NCBI RefSeq assembly: GCF_001265075.1
Contig: NZ_LFKO01000001.1
Coordinates: 249,527-313,526 of the forward strand
DNA from: Salinicoccus sp. YB14-2
GTDB lineage: Bacteria; Bacillota; Bacilli; Staphylococcales; Salinicoccaceae
Length of the DNA stretch: 64,000 bases
Direction: 5' to 3'
Numbering within the stretch: position 1 is the first letter of the stretch; every line of letters begins with the position of its first letter. The notes beneath the pieces were generated by a model that worked only from the letters and a program-made list of their open reading frames with translations, did not search any database and was not told the origin of the DNA. A program made the position numbers and the translations under genes. This document shows, piece by piece, positions 16,405 through 26,399 of the stretch.

Positions 16405-17316
16405 TCAATTATACATTTGTTCTTCATAAAATTTATCAGGCACACGAAAAGCAATGTGCTGCTGATGGTTGACGAAGCGCGCCGGCAGTACACCGCCGAA
16501 TTCTCCGTCCAGATTAAGCTGCACATCATCGTATGATGATACTCTGATATCACTCGCTTTTGCGTAGTGCACTTTCTCATGGTTCAGGTGCTCGCCCCTC
16601 GAAGCCATCGTCATGATGCGGCCAAGTTCAAGAATGCTCACTTTTTCAACGAAAAGTAAGGAGAATTCGCCGTCATTGAATTTTGCGTCCGGTACAAGCT
16701 TGTCAAAGCCACCGATGGAATTCGTCAGACCGATTAAAAACAGCATGACTTCGCCCTCAAATACATTTTCATCATACTCGATTCTGATGTTCGTGCTTGT
16801 AATCTGCGGCAGCAGCTCAATTCCCTTCACGTAGTAAGCGAGCGTGCCGATCACCGCCTTCAGTTTACTCGGTGCCTCATACGATACGGCCGTAATCTTA
16901 CCGCCACCCGCTATATTCATAAAATATTTGCTGTTCATCTGACCGATGTCAATAAACATCGTCTGGCCGTTGACGATCGTGTCCACTGCCGATTCAATGT
17001 CATTGTCGATATAGAGCGCCGACGCAAAATCGTTGACGGTCCCCATCGGTATAATGCCTAAATTAGGACGCTCTTCAAAATCAGCCATGCCGTTCAGCAC
17101 TTCATTGACCGTGCCGTCACCGCCGACAGCAATGATAAGATCAAAACCAATCTCACACGCTTTCCGAGCTGCTTCTGTTGCGTCACCTGCTCTGGTTGTC
17201 GCATGGGCACTTGCTATATATCCGTTTTTCTCCAGCTGGATTAAAACATCCGCCAATCCGTTTTTAAACGTTTCACGCCCTGATGTTGGGTTGTAGATAA
17301 TTCTCGCAGTCTTCAT
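16405..17316 (-). CDS. dgkB: Diacylglycerol kinase DgkB
   Basis: 303 residues of the DAGK catalytic family. NPTSG near residue 9 and the nucleotide-binding GGDGTVNEVLNG near residue 65 are diagnostic; GTVNDFA follows near 92. The soluble enzyme phosphorylates diacylglycerol released during lipoteichoic acid synthesis, returning it to phospholipid synthesis. In staphylococci dgkB lies next to gatCAB and rlmD; here fdhA and other genes lie between it and gatB. Its ATG overlaps the stop of a small membrane gene (ATGA). Confidence 0.93.
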   Translation of the reverse strand: MKTARIIYNPTSGRETFKNGLADVLIQLEKNGYIASAHATTRAGDATEAARKACEIGFDLIIAVGGDGTVNEVLNGMADFEERPNLGIIPMGTVNDFASALYIDNDIESAVDTIVNGQTMFIDIGQMNSKYFMNIAGGGKITAVSYEAPSKLKAVIGTLAYYVKGIELLPQITSTNIRIEYDENVFEGEVMLFLIGLTNSIGGFDKLVPDAKFNDGEFSLLFVEKVSILELGRIMTMASRGEHLNHEKVHYAKASDIRVSSYDDVQLNLDGEFGGVLPARFVNHQQHIAFRVPDKFYEEQMYN

Positions 17317-17477
17317 TTCTTTCTCCTGCTCTTTTTAGAATAAGTAAATAATAAATAGACACTTAACATGAAAACAACAAGCTGTACACCTTTCGTGAGA
17401 GCGGTATATTCCGTTGTCGAAAGGAACAGCATTGTAAATATCAATATCAGATTGACTGCAGCCAGGAATTTAAACAA
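17313..17477 (-). CDS. Small two-span membrane protein between GrpB gene and dgkB
   Basis: A 54-residue frame from a TTG at 17477. Two hydrophobic helices (about 4-20 and 31-46) are separated by STTEYTALTKG and end in a basic tail SKKSRRKK. Its start overlaps the last codons of the GrpB-like gene and its stop overlaps the dgkB ATG by the tetranucleotide ATGA. Both junctions suggest translational coupling. AAGG lies 11 bases before the TTG. No family is recognised. Confidence 0.5.
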   Translation of the reverse strand: MFKFLAAVNLILIFTMLFLSTTEYTALTKGVQLVVFMLSVYLLFTYSKKSRRKK

Positions 17478-17967
17478 TGTTCAAGTCCTTGGCTTCTTTT
17501 AATATTGATGAGAAAAATTCTGTTTTTCTCTGTTGGTATTCATCGTTGTCGATAATTGATTCATTATGTAATTGTTTTAACGCCTGAAAGTCCTGCAGAT
17601 ATTCATCATTTTCCATAAGCAGATCTTTGCAGAGCAGTATTTCAGACTTTTTATCCCGGTCGGACATAAAGATGAAATTCACATCACAATCACCAAATTG
17701 GCCGTAAAAAACAGACTCCTCTTTAAAGAAGCTGTTGTTCACCGAAACCACTTCATAACCTTCAGCGATCAGAATATCTTCCAGCTCGGAAACTTCAGTC
17801 ACCGTCTTTAGTATAACAAGGACATCGATTCCTTTGGAACTGTTAAGCTTTTTAATGCTCGTGGATCCTATATGATGAAGCTCTATGACATTCTTTTTAA
17901 AATGCTCAAGCATCTGCATGGATGCTTCCATGTAGTGCGATTTTGCTATTTTATAATATTCATTCAT
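17470..17967 (-). CDS. GrpB/UPF0157 family nucleotidyltransferase-like protein
   Basis: 165 residues. LHHIGSTSIKKLNSSKGIDVLV near residue 30 is the GrpB family core (H-I-G-S-T-S-hx-x-L ... I-D), related to the polymerase beta nucleotidyltransferase fold. A second acidic position, GDCDVNFIF, follows near 92. The function is unknown. It heads a probable three-gene operon with the small membrane gene and dgkB. Confidence 0.75.
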   Translation of the reverse strand: MNEYYKIAKSHYMEASMQMLEHFKKNVIELHHIGSTSIKKLNSSKGIDVLVILKTVTEVSELEDILIAEGYEVVSVNNSFFKEESVFYGQFGDCDVNFIFMSDRDKKSEILLCKDLLMENDEYLQDFQALKQLHNESIIDNDEYQQRKTEFFSSILKEAKDLNIV

Positions 17968-18045
17968 AATTAATCATTCCTATATATTATCAAACCAAAA
18001 AATTAGTGTATAATATAGAATGATATCTTCTATATTTGTCATATT

Positions 18046-18062
18046 ATAACATAGAATGTTAT
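18046..18062. promoter_or_regulatory. Inverted repeat upstream of the acidic exported protein gene
   Basis: ATAACAT-AGA-ATGTTAT is a perfect 7-3-7 palindrome about 31 bp before the start codon, downstream of a TATAAT hexamer at 18009-18014. It is a plausible operator in a strongly AT-rich region. Confidence 0.35.
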
Positions 18063-18093
18063 GAATAATATACATGAATTTTTGGAGGCCTCT

Positions 18094-18900
18094 ATGAAAA
18101 AGGTATTATTAATTGTAGCTTTAATTTTATTTGCAGGTGGGTTATATGTCAACTTTGCGATGAACCCCTCCACAGAACAAGCTTCTTTGATGAATGAAAC
18201 GGACACTTCAGATGAGACAGCAGACAACGAAGACACAGACGCCACTAGCGATGCAGCGGATGAAGAAAATGATGAAAGCGCAAATGATGAATCTGAAACA
18301 TCCGATGATGATGAAGAAAGCAGCGAACCGTCAGAAGAAGAAATTCAGATTTCATTTAACCAGGAAAATCTGGATGAATTGTACAATCAAGCGGTCGAAA
18401 ACAACGAAACATTGATTATTGATGTTTTACTTCCGGGTTATTACACAGATGATTTTATGTCTAATTTGGAAGCGCAATTCGACACGGATACAATTCAATT
18501 CAACAGACTCGACATATCAAATAACACCACCACTCTAAATGAATTAAGTGTCAATGACAACAGCGATGCCGTCATCATAGATGCATTGCAGATCCTGGAC
18601 TACAACGATGCAGTACTTCCTGAACGTGACGTGGACCCACTGACAACCGCCTACATGAATCTGTATAACAGCGACAAAGTTGTTATGCTTTTAGGAAACG
18701 CAAACGTTCATGAGCATGAAAATCTGGCAAATGTTTTGGATGAAGATGCAACCTACTTCACTGAAAATGATTATTACTACATCGACAACCAGGAAGTCAG
18801 TGTTGAAGGTGATTATTACGATAACGAAAATGACGTCATGACAAGCGACGTTGAGACCGAAGTCATCGGTAATATCCACAGCTTTTTAATCAGTGAATAA
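18094..18900 (+). CDS. Membrane-anchored acidic protein of unknown function
   Basis: 268 residues from an ATG with GGAGG upstream. The N-terminal KKVLLIVALILFAGGLYV is a signal anchor. Residues about 30-85 form a low-complexity Asp/Glu/Ser/Thr linker. The remaining part looks like a folded alpha/beta domain (LIIDVLLPGYYTDDF, DAVIIDALQILDY, KVVMLLGNANVHEHENL). The layout fits an extracellular domain held off the membrane by a charged stalk. The overall strong acidity suits a halotolerant organism. The pattern is faintly SGNH-hydrolase-like, but I see no clear catalytic motif. Confidence 0.6.
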   Translation: MKKVLLIVALILFAGGLYVNFAMNPSTEQASLMNETDTSDETADNEDTDATSDAADEENDESANDESETSDDDEESSEPSEEEIQISFNQENLDELYNQAVENNETLIIDVLLPGYYTDDFMSNLEAQFDTDTIQFNRLDISNNTTTLNELSVNDNSDAVIIDALQILDYNDAVLPERDVDPLTTAYMNLYNSDKVVMLLGNANVHEHENLANVLDEDATYFTENDYYYIDNQEVSVEGDYYDNENDVMTSDVETEVIGNIHSFLISE

Positions 18901-18910
18901 CCTTTTTGAA

Positions 18911-18943
18911 GACTGCCGGGATTTTTCCCGGCAGTCTTTTTTT
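18911..18943 (+). terminator. Terminator of the acidic protein gene
   Basis: Perfect 11-bp stem GACTGCCGGGA/TCCCGGCAGTC, 4-base loop, then seven T. The 100 bp after it contain no gene or repeat that I can recognise. Confidence 0.88.
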
Positions 18944-19052
18944 AGCGGAAGTGCGATAGTTTTTTCTGTTGGTTTGAACCGGACAGTGATGCTTCGACAT
19001 GGCGTAAAACGACGTTGGAAGCCGCGCACACAAGCCAAAACGCATATAAAAA

Positions 19053-19078
19053 GACCCGGCATCACAAGATACCGGGTC
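19053..19078 (-). terminator. Terminator of fdhA
   Basis: GACCCGG/CCGGGTC stem with a 12-base loop, followed by TTTTTATA on the minus strand. Confidence 0.65.
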
Positions 19079-19100
19079 GCAATCAGTCATGTATCGGTTT

Positions 19101-20315
19101 TTATTTTAACGAGCCGTGTGGATCGATGACAAACTTTTTGGATACACCTTTGTCAAAGTCACTGTAGCCTTTTGGTGCATCGTCCAGTCCGATGACTGTG
19201 GCGTTCACCGCTTTGGCGATATTGGTTCTGCCTGACAGTATGGCTTTCATCAGGTCACGGTTATACTGCATCGCCGGCGTCTGGCCGGTGACGAATGTAT
19301 GAGCTTTCGCCCAGCCTTGGCCGAATCTCACTTTAAGTGATCCGGACTTTGCATCTTCGTCGGTTGCACCCGGGTCTTCTGTAACGTACAAGCCGGGAAT
19401 ACCGAGGCTTCCGCCTGCTTTTGTAACATCCATGATTGTATTCAGCACGACCGCAGGCTGCTCTTCTGCATTTTCGCCGTGTCCGGAGGCTTCAAATCCG
19501 ACCGCATCGATGGAACAGTCGACAATCGGCTCCCCTAAAATCTGTTCGATCTGTTCGCCGAGATTATCGTGTTTGGCTAGGTTGACCGTCTCACAGCCGA
19601 AGCTTTCCGCCTGTTTCAGACGTTCTTCCTGCATATCTCCGACAATGACGACCGAAGCACCGAGTAACTGCGCCGAATGTGCAGCCGCGAGTCCTACAGG
19701 TCCTGCACCCGCCACATAAACAGTTGAACCGGTTTTAACTCCGGCAGAAACTGCGCCGTGATATCCTGTCGGGAAAATGTCCGATAACATCGTGAGATCT
19801 AAAATTTTCTCCATTGCCTGATCACGGTCCGGGAATACAAGCAGTTGGAAATCTGCATAAGGCACCATGACATATTCAGACTGGCCGCCTACCCAGCCGC
19901 CCATATCTACGTAGCCGTATGCGCCACCCGGTCTTTCAGGGTTGACGTTCAGACAGATGTGCGTCTTTTGTTCACGGCACATGACACAGCGTCCGCATGC
20001 GATGTTAAATGGTACAGAAGCGATATCCCCCTTTTTGACGAATTCGACATCTCTGCCCACTTCAACGACTTCTCCGGTAATTTCATGACCGAGCACCAGC
20101 CCTTCAGGCGCCGTCGTTCTGCCGCGGACCATATGTTGGTCACTGCCGCAAATATTCGTTGTAATTACTTTTAGTACCACCCCATGTTCACACTTCCGTC
20201 CAACGTTGGATTTTGGAACACCAGGTCCTTCACGCAACACTAAATCCGGATAATCGATATCCTTGACTTCTACAATGCCCTTACCTTGATAAACAATTCC
20301 ACGGTTTCCAGCCAT
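19101..20315 (-). CDS. fdhA: Glutathione-independent formaldehyde dehydrogenase
   Basis: 404 residues, like the Pseudomonas enzyme (about 399). Zinc ligands of the medium-chain dehydrogenase fold are present: catalytic NICGSDQHM and GHEITGEV near 63-67, and the structural cluster CGRCVMCREQKTHIC near 95-110. The Rossmann motif GAGPVGLAAA is near 178. These enzymes oxidise formaldehyde (or dismutate aldehydes) with bound NAD. The ATG at 20315 follows AGGAGG; the longer frame includes that SD and is rejected. A consensus promoter lies at 20407-20435. Confidence 0.87.
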   Translation of the reverse strand: MAGNRGIVYQGKGIVEVKDIDYPDLVLREGPGVPKSNVGRKCEHGVVLKVITTNICGSDQHMVRGRTTAPEGLVLGHEITGEVVEVGRDVEFVKKGDIASVPFNIACGRCVMCREQKTHICLNVNPERPGGAYGYVDMGGWVGGQSEYVMVPYADFQLLVFPDRDQAMEKILDLTMLSDIFPTGYHGAVSAGVKTGSTVYVAGAGPVGLAAAHSAQLLGASVVIVGDMQEERLKQAESFGCETVNLAKHDNLGEQIEQILGEPIVDCSIDAVGFEASGHGENAEEQPAVVLNTIMDVTKAGGSLGIPGLYVTEDPGATDEDAKSGSLKVRFGQGWAKAHTFVTGQTPAMQYNRDLMKAILSGRTNIAKAVNATVIGLDDAPKGYSDFDKGVSKKFVIDPHGSLK

Positions 20316-20406
20316 GTTAAACCTCCTAATGGTCAATTGTTCGTTTTTGGCGTTTGGGTATCAGTTTTACTGCACGTTGTATGCGTTTACAGTTCGCGTC
20401 AAATAC

Positions 20407-20435
20407 ATTCTAATCGATTCTAAATTTTCTGTCAA
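20407..20435 (-). promoter_or_regulatory. Sigma-A promoter of fdhA
   Basis: On the minus strand TTGACA (20430-20435), a 17-bp spacer and TAGAAT (20407-20412). The start site should be near 20400, giving a leader of about 85 nt. Confidence 0.7.
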
Positions 20436-20447
20436 CTTATGCCACTA

Positions 20448-21053
20448 TCATTTTACCGGTTTTCCTTGAATCAAATAAACTGCGCCGAGCACATACCTTT
20501 CAACCTTTACTATTTCAAGATTGGAACTTTCTGCGAGTGCCTCAATATCTCTGTTTTGATGACAGCCGATCGTCCGCATCGTGATCGGATCGATTGCTCT
20601 TTGCACCGCCTGGAGTACTTTATTTTTAACGAGACCATGCTCAAACAATAATATTTTACCGCTCTCTTTGCACCACATATTGAATTTGTATAACAATTCC
20701 ACAGGATTGTTGTATGAACAAAAACTTAACGAGGAAACGATTGCGTCAAATGAGTTTTCCTCAAATTCCAAGACTTCAGCATCGCTTCGGATGAATTCGA
20801 CAGGAAATGGATAACCTGCTGCTTCTTTCTCTGCTTCTGCAATCATCGGCTTGCTGAAATCGACTGCTGTCAGTTTTTCCACTTCATTATAATAGGGGAA
20901 ATTCAGGCCCGTTCCCACCCCGACTTCCAGTACATTTCCTGACGCCTTATAGAATAATTTTCTGCGGTATTTTGAAAATTTATCGTTATTTTTCATCCGC
21001 ACATATACATCCACCTGTTTGTCGAACGTTTTGATATGGTCTTCTGTCCTCAA
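20448..21053 (-). CDS. Class I SAM-dependent methyltransferase
   Basis: 201 residues. Motif I is NVLEVGVGTGLNFPYY near residue 40, motif II LTAVDFSKPMI, then RSDAEVLEFEENSFDAIVSS. The resemblance is to small-molecule or ubiquinone/phospholipid-type methyltransferases. The start is a TTG eight bases after AGGAGG; the GTG three codons earlier overlaps that SD. The substrate is unknown. It stands between fdhA and the gatB terminator and appears to be a single gene. Confidence 0.78.
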   Translation of the reverse strand: MRTEDHIKTFDKQVDVYVRMKNNDKFSKYRRKLFYKASGNVLEVGVGTGLNFPYYNEVEKLTAVDFSKPMIAEAEKEAAGYPFPVEFIRSDAEVLEFEENSFDAIVSSLSFCSYNNPVELLYKFNMWCKESGKILLFEHGLVKNKVLQAVQRAIDPITMRTIGCHQNRDIEALAESSNLEIVKVERYVLGAVYLIQGKPVK

Positions 21054-21089
21054 CCTCAACACCTCCTAAAAGTATATTTCATAAAATAA

Positions 21090-21118
21090 AAGACAGACTC
21101 ATCAATTGAGCCTGTCTT
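21090..21118 (-). terminator. Terminator of the gatCAB operon
   Basis: AAGACAGACTCA/TGAGCCTGTCTT (one mismatch), 5-base loop, followed by TTTTATTTTAT on the minus strand. Confidence 0.8.
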
Positions 21119-21126
21119 CCAACATA

Positions 21127-22557
21127 TTATCTCTTACCAATTTCTTCTATTAAAATCTCGTTGACCAGTTTAGGGTTTGCCTGTCCTTTGGATTTTTTCA
21201 TGATCTGGCCAACCAAAAATCCGATGGCGCGGTCTTTACCATTTTTATAGTCATCGATTGACTGCGGATTATCATCAAGCACTTCCGTCACCATTTCAGT
21301 CAGTACTGCAGGGTCGGAAATTTGTTCCATACCGAGATCTTTTACGACTTTTCTGGCATCTCCGCCATTTTTAACCAGTTCAGTGAATACTTTTTTCGCC
21401 TGTTTGCTTGAGATGGTGCCGTCTTCGATCAGAGCAATCATGTCTGTAAGGTTTTTCGGCGTCAGCTCTACATCTGCAAGTTCAACCTGGTTTTTATTTA
21501 AATACTCATTGACGTTACCCATCACCCAGTTGGATGCAAGCTTTGCATCCGCACCGTGATTTTCCACCATTTCATTAAAGAAGTCTGAAGTTTCTTTCCG
21601 TAAAGTTAAAATTTCTGCATCGTATTCCGGCAGTTTGTACTCTTCGACATACTTCTTCTTCAATGCATCCGGTAATAAAGGAATCGTCTGTCTGATGCTT
21701 TCTTTCCACTCATCGTCGATATGGATGCCGACAAGGTCCGGTTCAGGGAAATAGCGGTAATCATCCGAACCTTCTTTAACACGCATTAAAATTGTCTCAC
21801 CTGTTTTTTCATCATAACGGCGCGTTTCCTGCTCGATTTCTCCGCCTTTCAGAAGAATCTTTTCCTGACGGATCTGTTCGTGTTCAAGGCCGCGTCTGAC
21901 GAAGTTGAATGAGTTTAAGTTTTTAAGTTCCGCTTTAGTACCGAACGCTTCCTGGCCGTATGGACGAAGGGAGATGTTCGCATCACATCTGAGTGATCCT
22001 TCTTCCATCTTCACATCGGATACGCCTGTGTATTGGATGATCGCTTTCAGCTTCTCCAAATATTTGTAAGCCTCTTCAGGCGTACGGATATCCGGTTCAG
22101 ATACGATTTCCACAAGCGGTGTGCCCTGTCTGTTCAAGTCCACAAGTGAATAGTCGTCTTTATGTGTCGATTTACCGGCATCTTCCTCCAGGTGGAGTCT
22201 CGTAATACCGATTCTTCTTGTTTCACCATCAACTTCTATATCAATGTAACCATTCTGTCCGATTGGATCATCCATCTGTGAAATCTGGTACGCAGTCGGA
22301 TTATCCGGATAGAAGTAGTTTTTGCGGTCGAAATTGGTGACATCTGCGATATCCATGTTCAGTGCCATCGCAGCTTTCATTGCATAATTGATTGCTTCTT
22401 TGTTTGGTACAGGCAATGTTCCAGGGTACCCTAAATCAACCACGCTCAGGCTTGTATTGGGTGCTTGGCCGTAATGAGCCGGTGCATCTGAAAACATTTT
22501 GCTTTCCGTCTTTAATTCAACGTGAACTTCCAGTCCGATAACTGTTTCAAAATGCAT
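21127..22557 (-). CDS. gatB: Aspartyl/glutamyl-tRNA amidotransferase subunit B
   Basis: 476 residues, the normal length. The N-terminus [12 protein letters not shown] and the catalytic-cradle motifs ([52 protein letters not shown]) are characteristic. The C-terminal YqeY-like tail domain holds the tRNA. GatB activates the misacylated Glu or Asp with ATP. Its ATG overlaps the gatA stop (TAATG) and its SD lies inside gatA. Confidence 0.97.
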   Translation of the reverse strand: MHFETVIGLEVHVELKTESKMFSDAPAHYGQAPNTSLSVVDLGYPGTLPVPNKEAINYAMKAAMALNMDIADVTNFDRKNYFYPDNPTAYQISQMDDPIGQNGYIDIEVDGETRRIGITRLHLEEDAGKSTHKDDYSLVDLNRQGTPLVEIVSEPDIRTPEEAYKYLEKLKAIIQYTGVSDVKMEEGSLRCDANISLRPYGQEAFGTKAELKNLNSFNFVRRGLEHEQIRQEKILLKGGEIEQETRRYDEKTGETILMRVKEGSDDYRYFPEPDLVGIHIDDEWKESIRQTIPLLPDALKKKYVEEYKLPEYDAEILTLRKETSDFFNEMVENHGADAKLASNWVMGNVNEYLNKNQVELADVELTPKNLTDMIALIEDGTISSKQAKKVFTELVKNGGDARKVVKDLGMEQISDPAVLTEMVTEVLDDNPQSIDDYKNGKDRAIGFLVGQIMKKSKGQANPKLVNEILIEEIGKR

Positions 22558-24032
22558 TATCTCAGCTCCTTTTGTACTTCTTTTAATTCTTCGTGAAGGT
22601 TATATTTTTCTTCGAATTTATATGCAGCATTGTAAACTTTGGATTCCTCGAAGTGGTTGCCGATGATCTGTAAGCCGATCGGTCTCTTCTTGCCGCTCAG
22701 TCCGCAAGGGATTGAGATCGAAGGCATACCTGTCAAGTTAGCCGGAATCGTTAAAATGTCATCTTTGTACATTCTTAATTTATCATCGATCTTTTCACCG
22801 ATATCATATGCTGCGCTCGTCGTTGTCGGGCCTATGATCAGATCATAGTCTTCAAAAGTCTTCAGCATATCCTCTTCAAGCTTGCTGCGTAATTTTTGTG
22901 CACGGATGTAGTACTGGTCATAGTGACCGGCACTGAGTACAAAAGTTCCGAGCAGAATACGGCGTTTCACTTCTTCGCCGAATCCTTCAGCGCGTGTTTT
23001 TCTGTAAAGTTCCTCAAGTGTTTTTGTACCTTCTGCCCTGTAGCCGTAACGGATACCGTCAAAACGTGCCAGGTTCGAGCTCGCCTCACTTGATGCAATC
23101 AAGTAATACGCGGAAACCACATATTTAATATGAGGGAATGAGACACGGTCTACAGTCGCACCCATATCTTCGAATGTTTTGATTGCCTTTTCGACAGCAT
23201 CCGTCACTTCCTGATCGATGCCTTCGCCGAGAAATTCTTCCGGTACAGCAATCTTCTTGCCTGAAAGATCTGCATCGATGCCTTCTAAGAAGTCCTGGTC
23301 CACGTCCGGCATGCTCGTTGCATCCCTGTGGTTTGTACCTGAAATGATATTTAAAATCTTCGCGTTATCACGGACATTTCTCGTAATCGGGCCAATCTGA
23401 TCCAGACTGGATGCGAATGCGACGAGACCATAACGCGATACACGGCCGTATGTCGGCTTCATGCCAACCACACCGCAGAATGATGCCGGCTGTCTGACCG
23501 ACCCGCCTGTATCTGAACCAAGAGAATACGGAACGAGACCTGCAGCGACCGCCGCAGCAGACCCGCCCGATGAACCGCCCGGTACAGCGTCCGTATCCCA
23601 TGGGTTGCGCACATTTTTAAAGTATGACGTCTCGTTGGAACCGCCCATGGCAAACTCATCCATGTTGTTTTTACCCATCAGCACTGATGATTCACCGTTC
23701 AATTTCTCCATTACGGTCGCATCGTATATTGGATGGAAATCCTCCAGCATGCGGCTCGCGCATGTTGTCAATACATCTTTAGTGACGATGTTATCCTTGA
23801 TGCCCATAGGCACGCCGAATAACTCACCTTCCATTTTATCCTGTGCCTGAAGTTCATCCAGATGTTCCGCCTGCTTCAGTGCATTCTCTTTATTGACAAA
23901 CAGGAAAGAACCTAAAGTGTCGTCAATCTTTTCAATGTCTTCAAATAAAGCACCGACCACTTCTGAAGGCTTCATTTCCTTTTGTGCGATTTTTTCATAT
24001 AGTTCTTCTACTGTCAGTTCATAAATATTCAC
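22557..24032 (-). CDS. gatA: Aspartyl/glutamyl-tRNA amidotransferase subunit A
   Basis: 491 residues of the amidase signature family. The Ser-cisSer-Lys triad is visible as Lys in PMGIKDN, Ser in [14 protein letters not shown] and Ser in [11 protein letters not shown]. It releases ammonia from glutamine and channels it to GatB. The start codon is GTG with GGAGGC upstream. Middle gene of gatCAB. Confidence 0.97.
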   Translation of the reverse strand: MNIYELTVEELYEKIAQKEMKPSEVVGALFEDIEKIDDTLGSFLFVNKENALKQAEHLDELQAQDKMEGELFGVPMGIKDNIVTKDVLTTCASRMLEDFHPIYDATVMEKLNGESSVLMGKNNMDEFAMGGSNETSYFKNVRNPWDTDAVPGGSSGGSAAAVAAGLVPYSLGSDTGGSVRQPASFCGVVGMKPTYGRVSRYGLVAFASSLDQIGPITRNVRDNAKILNIISGTNHRDATSMPDVDQDFLEGIDADLSGKKIAVPEEFLGEGIDQEVTDAVEKAIKTFEDMGATVDRVSFPHIKYVVSAYYLIASSEASSNLARFDGIRYGYRAEGTKTLEELYRKTRAEGFGEEVKRRILLGTFVLSAGHYDQYYIRAQKLRSKLEEDMLKTFEDYDLIIGPTTTSAAYDIGEKIDDKLRMYKDDILTIPANLTGMPSISIPCGLSGKKRPIGLQIIGNHFEESKVYNAAYKFEEKYNLHEELKEVQKELR

Positions 24033-24043
24033 GGTCTGCCTCC

Positions 24044-24334
24044 TTACAGCATTTTAGGGACTTTAAACTGTCCGTCTTCTGTGGATTTTGAATTGCTTAA
24101 AGCCTCATCCTGAGAAAGGGGCTCACTTGCTTCGTCCTCACGCATAACGTTCGTAAGATCCAGTGCGTGGAACATCGGTTCAGTTTCAGATAATGGTAAT
24201 TCGTCAAGCTGTTTTGCATAATCAACGATTGCATCCAGTTCTTTAGTGAATTCCTCTGCTTTTTCTTCACTCTGGACATCAATTCTTGCAAGGTTTGCAA
24301 CGTGTTTTACGACATCTGTAGTAATTTCAGACAT
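24044..24334 (-). CDS. gatC: Aspartyl/glutamyl-tRNA amidotransferase subunit C
   Basis: 96 residues; family members are about 100. [12 protein letters not shown] near the N-terminus and the [19 protein letters not shown] segment are typical of GatC, which wraps around GatA and GatB. The ATG at 24334 follows GGAGGG; the longer frame upstream has no such signal. First gene of the operon, 11 bp before gatA. Confidence 0.93.
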   Translation of the reverse strand: MSEITTDVVKHVANLARIDVQSEEKAEEFTKELDAIVDYAKQLDELPLSETEPMFHALDLTNVMREDEASEPLSQDEALSNSKSTEDGQFKVPKML

Positions 24335-24625
24335 ATTAACCCTCCAGTTTTTATAACAACATTTAAATTTTATCAAATATCATGGTAAAAATCTAATCTA
24401 TATGGATATAACCCGTATTAAAGTAAAATATTTTTATTATTCATTCAATTACGAAAAATCACTTGTATATTATAGTCAAATATTGTAAACTTATTTGTGT
24501 ATCTTTACACGCGCCTGAATCCCTATCTTATCAAGGGTTATCACAATTTGATTTATGTGTATAGTAAAATCGTTTGTTGCATTACCTATTTTGTTTATGT
24601 ATTGTACTTAACAGGAGGCGAGGAA

Positions 24626-26188
24626 ATGATTCTAAATTCAATGAATGGTTTTAGTTTTACCGCAGGATGGGTAGAAATCTTAATGGTTCTTCTCTATTTT
24701 GCATTATTGATTGGGATAGGTATTTATGCCTATAAAAAATCTACATCCAGTTTGGATGAATATACTCTTGGAGGCAGAAACATCGGTCCATGGGTGACTG
24801 CATTATCTGCCGGTGCATCGGATATGTCCGGTTGGATGCTTATGGGGCTGCCCGGAGATATGTATAGTGTTGGTTTATCAAGTGCCTGGATTGGTATTGG
24901 TTTAACATTAGGTGCTTACGTTAACTACATAATACTTGCACCAAGACTACGCGTATACTCTGAGGTCTCGGAAAACTCAATTACAATTCCAGACTTTTTG
25001 GAAAACCGTTTTAAAGATAATAATCATATCTTAAAGATCGTTGCTGGTATTGTTATCGTTGTATTCTTTGCTGTTTATACAGCGAGTGGTATGGTGTCCG
25101 GTGGTAAACTGGCAGAAAACGCATTTAACATGCCTTACCATTGGGGACTGATCATCACAGCGGCAATCGTAATCTTCTATACATTTGTCGGGGGTTATCT
25201 GGCAGTGAGTCTGACTGACCTTTTCCAGGGTGTCATCATGATCATCGCAATTGTGCTGATTCCGATCGTCACCTGGTTCTACCTGACAGGCAACGGCGTC
25301 GAGCCATTTGTCCAAATAGAAGAACTCGGAGCGTTGAATGATGTCGATTATCTGTCGCTGATCAGCGGTGTCGGATTTGTCACCATCATCAGTAACCTTG
25401 CGTGGTTCTTCGGTTACTTCGGTCAGCCGCATATCATCGTTCGTTTCATGTCGGTTAAAAGTCATAAATTACTGCCGGCAGCACGTCGTATCGGTATTAC
25501 TTGGATGATCATCGGTCTGATCGGTGTTTCCTTAACCGGCTTACTCGGTATCGCATTTATCGAACAGACACAACACACTATTGAAGACCCTGAGACAATT
25601 TTAATCTTGATGAGTCAGGTGCTCTTCCACCCGATTATCGGTGGTTTCTTCTTAGCCGCGATTCTTGCTGCTATCATGAGTACCGTTTCTTCCCAGTTAC
25701 TAGTAACGTCCAGTTCACTTGTTCAGGATTTCTACAAACTGGTTAGAAAGAAAATGATGCCAAAAGAAACGAAAACAGACGAGCAGCTTGACAAGATGTA
25801 TGTACTTGCAAGTCGTCTTGCAGTTATTCTCGTTTCAATCGTTGCAATCATCATTGCATGGGACGACGAATCAGTCATTCTGAATATCGTTGCCAACGCA
25901 TGGGCAGGCTTCGGTGCTGCATTCGGACCGGTTATGGTTCTTGCACTGCACTGGAAAGGCATGAACAGAAATGGTGCAGTAGCAGCAATCGTCACTGGTG
26001 CTGCAACAGTTATCATCTGGATTGCAGCAGATGCATTCGGTACAGGTTTATACGAAATGATTCCAGGTGTCATCCTTGCAACCATCGCTGGTATTGTAGT
26101 GAGTAAGATTTCTACTCCATCAGCAGAAGTTGCAAAAGCAATGTCAACAGAATTCGAAGAAACAGAACGCATTCTTAAAACTAAATAA
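24626..26188 (+). CDS. putP: Sodium/proline symporter PutP
   Basis: 520 residues, a sodium:solute symporter with 13 predicted spans. [29 protein letters not shown] is the well-known PutP core near residues 45-75. Proline uptake feeds osmoprotection and catabolism. The start is the ATG at 24626, seven bases after AGGAGG; upstream in-frame starts lack an SD. It diverges from gatCAB. The 291-bp gap (24335-24625) has AT-rich promoter-like DNA but no clear operator. Confidence 0.92.
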   Translation: MILNSMNGFSFTAGWVEILMVLLYFALLIGIGIYAYKKSTSSLDEYTLGGRNIGPWVTALSAGASDMSGWMLMGLPGDMYSVGLSSAWIGIGLTLGAYVNYIILAPRLRVYSEVSENSITIPDFLENRFKDNNHILKIVAGIVIVVFFAVYTASGMVSGGKLAENAFNMPYHWGLIITAAIVIFYTFVGGYLAVSLTDLFQGVIMIIAIVLIPIVTWFYLTGNGVEPFVQIEELGALNDVDYLSLISGVGFVTIISNLAWFFGYFGQPHIIVRFMSVKSHKLLPAARRIGITWMIIGLIGVSLTGLLGIAFIEQTQHTIEDPETILILMSQVLFHPIIGGFFLAAILAAIMSTVSSQLLVTSSSLVQDFYKLVRKKMMPKETKTDEQLDKMYVLASRLAVILVSIVAIIIAWDDESVILNIVANAWAGFGAAFGPVMVLALHWKGMNRNGAVAAIVTGAATVIIWIAADAFGTGLYEMIPGVILATIAGIVVSKISTPSAEVAKAMSTEFEETERILKTK

Positions 26189-26210
26189 AATCTTAAGGAT
26201 TTTGTGAGAG

Positions 26211-26238
26211 GACCCGCTCGGTTGAGCGGGTCTTTTTT
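26211..26238 (+). terminator. Terminator of putP
   Basis: Perfect 9-bp stem GACCCGCTC/GAGCGGGTC, 4-base loop, six T. The following 120 bp (26240-26360) are GC-rich with a small GCGGG/CCCGC hairpin; no gene is recognised. Confidence 0.85.
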
Positions 26239-26361
26239 ATCGCTGCGCTGAATGAATCTGTGCGGGGTTACCCGCCTGGGCAGTGGTTTCAAGCCTTGTG
26301 TCCCGGTGCCGTCTTTCTTCTGTGTCTGGTGCGCACAATCCCGCGGCCCGGCATGAAAACA

Positions 26362-26385
26362 CCCGCCGGTCGTATGACCGGCGGG
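26362..26385 (-). terminator. Terminator of camS
   Basis: Perfect 10-bp stem CCCGCCGGTC/GACCGGCGGG, 4-base loop, then TGTTTTC on the minus strand. Confidence 0.8.
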
Positions 26386-26399
26386 CGTCTGTAAGCCGC

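Noticed and set aside
18937-19052. Possible further palindromic repeat between convergent genes
   Set aside because: Apart from the flanking terminators I found no repeated word or inverted arms in this gap.
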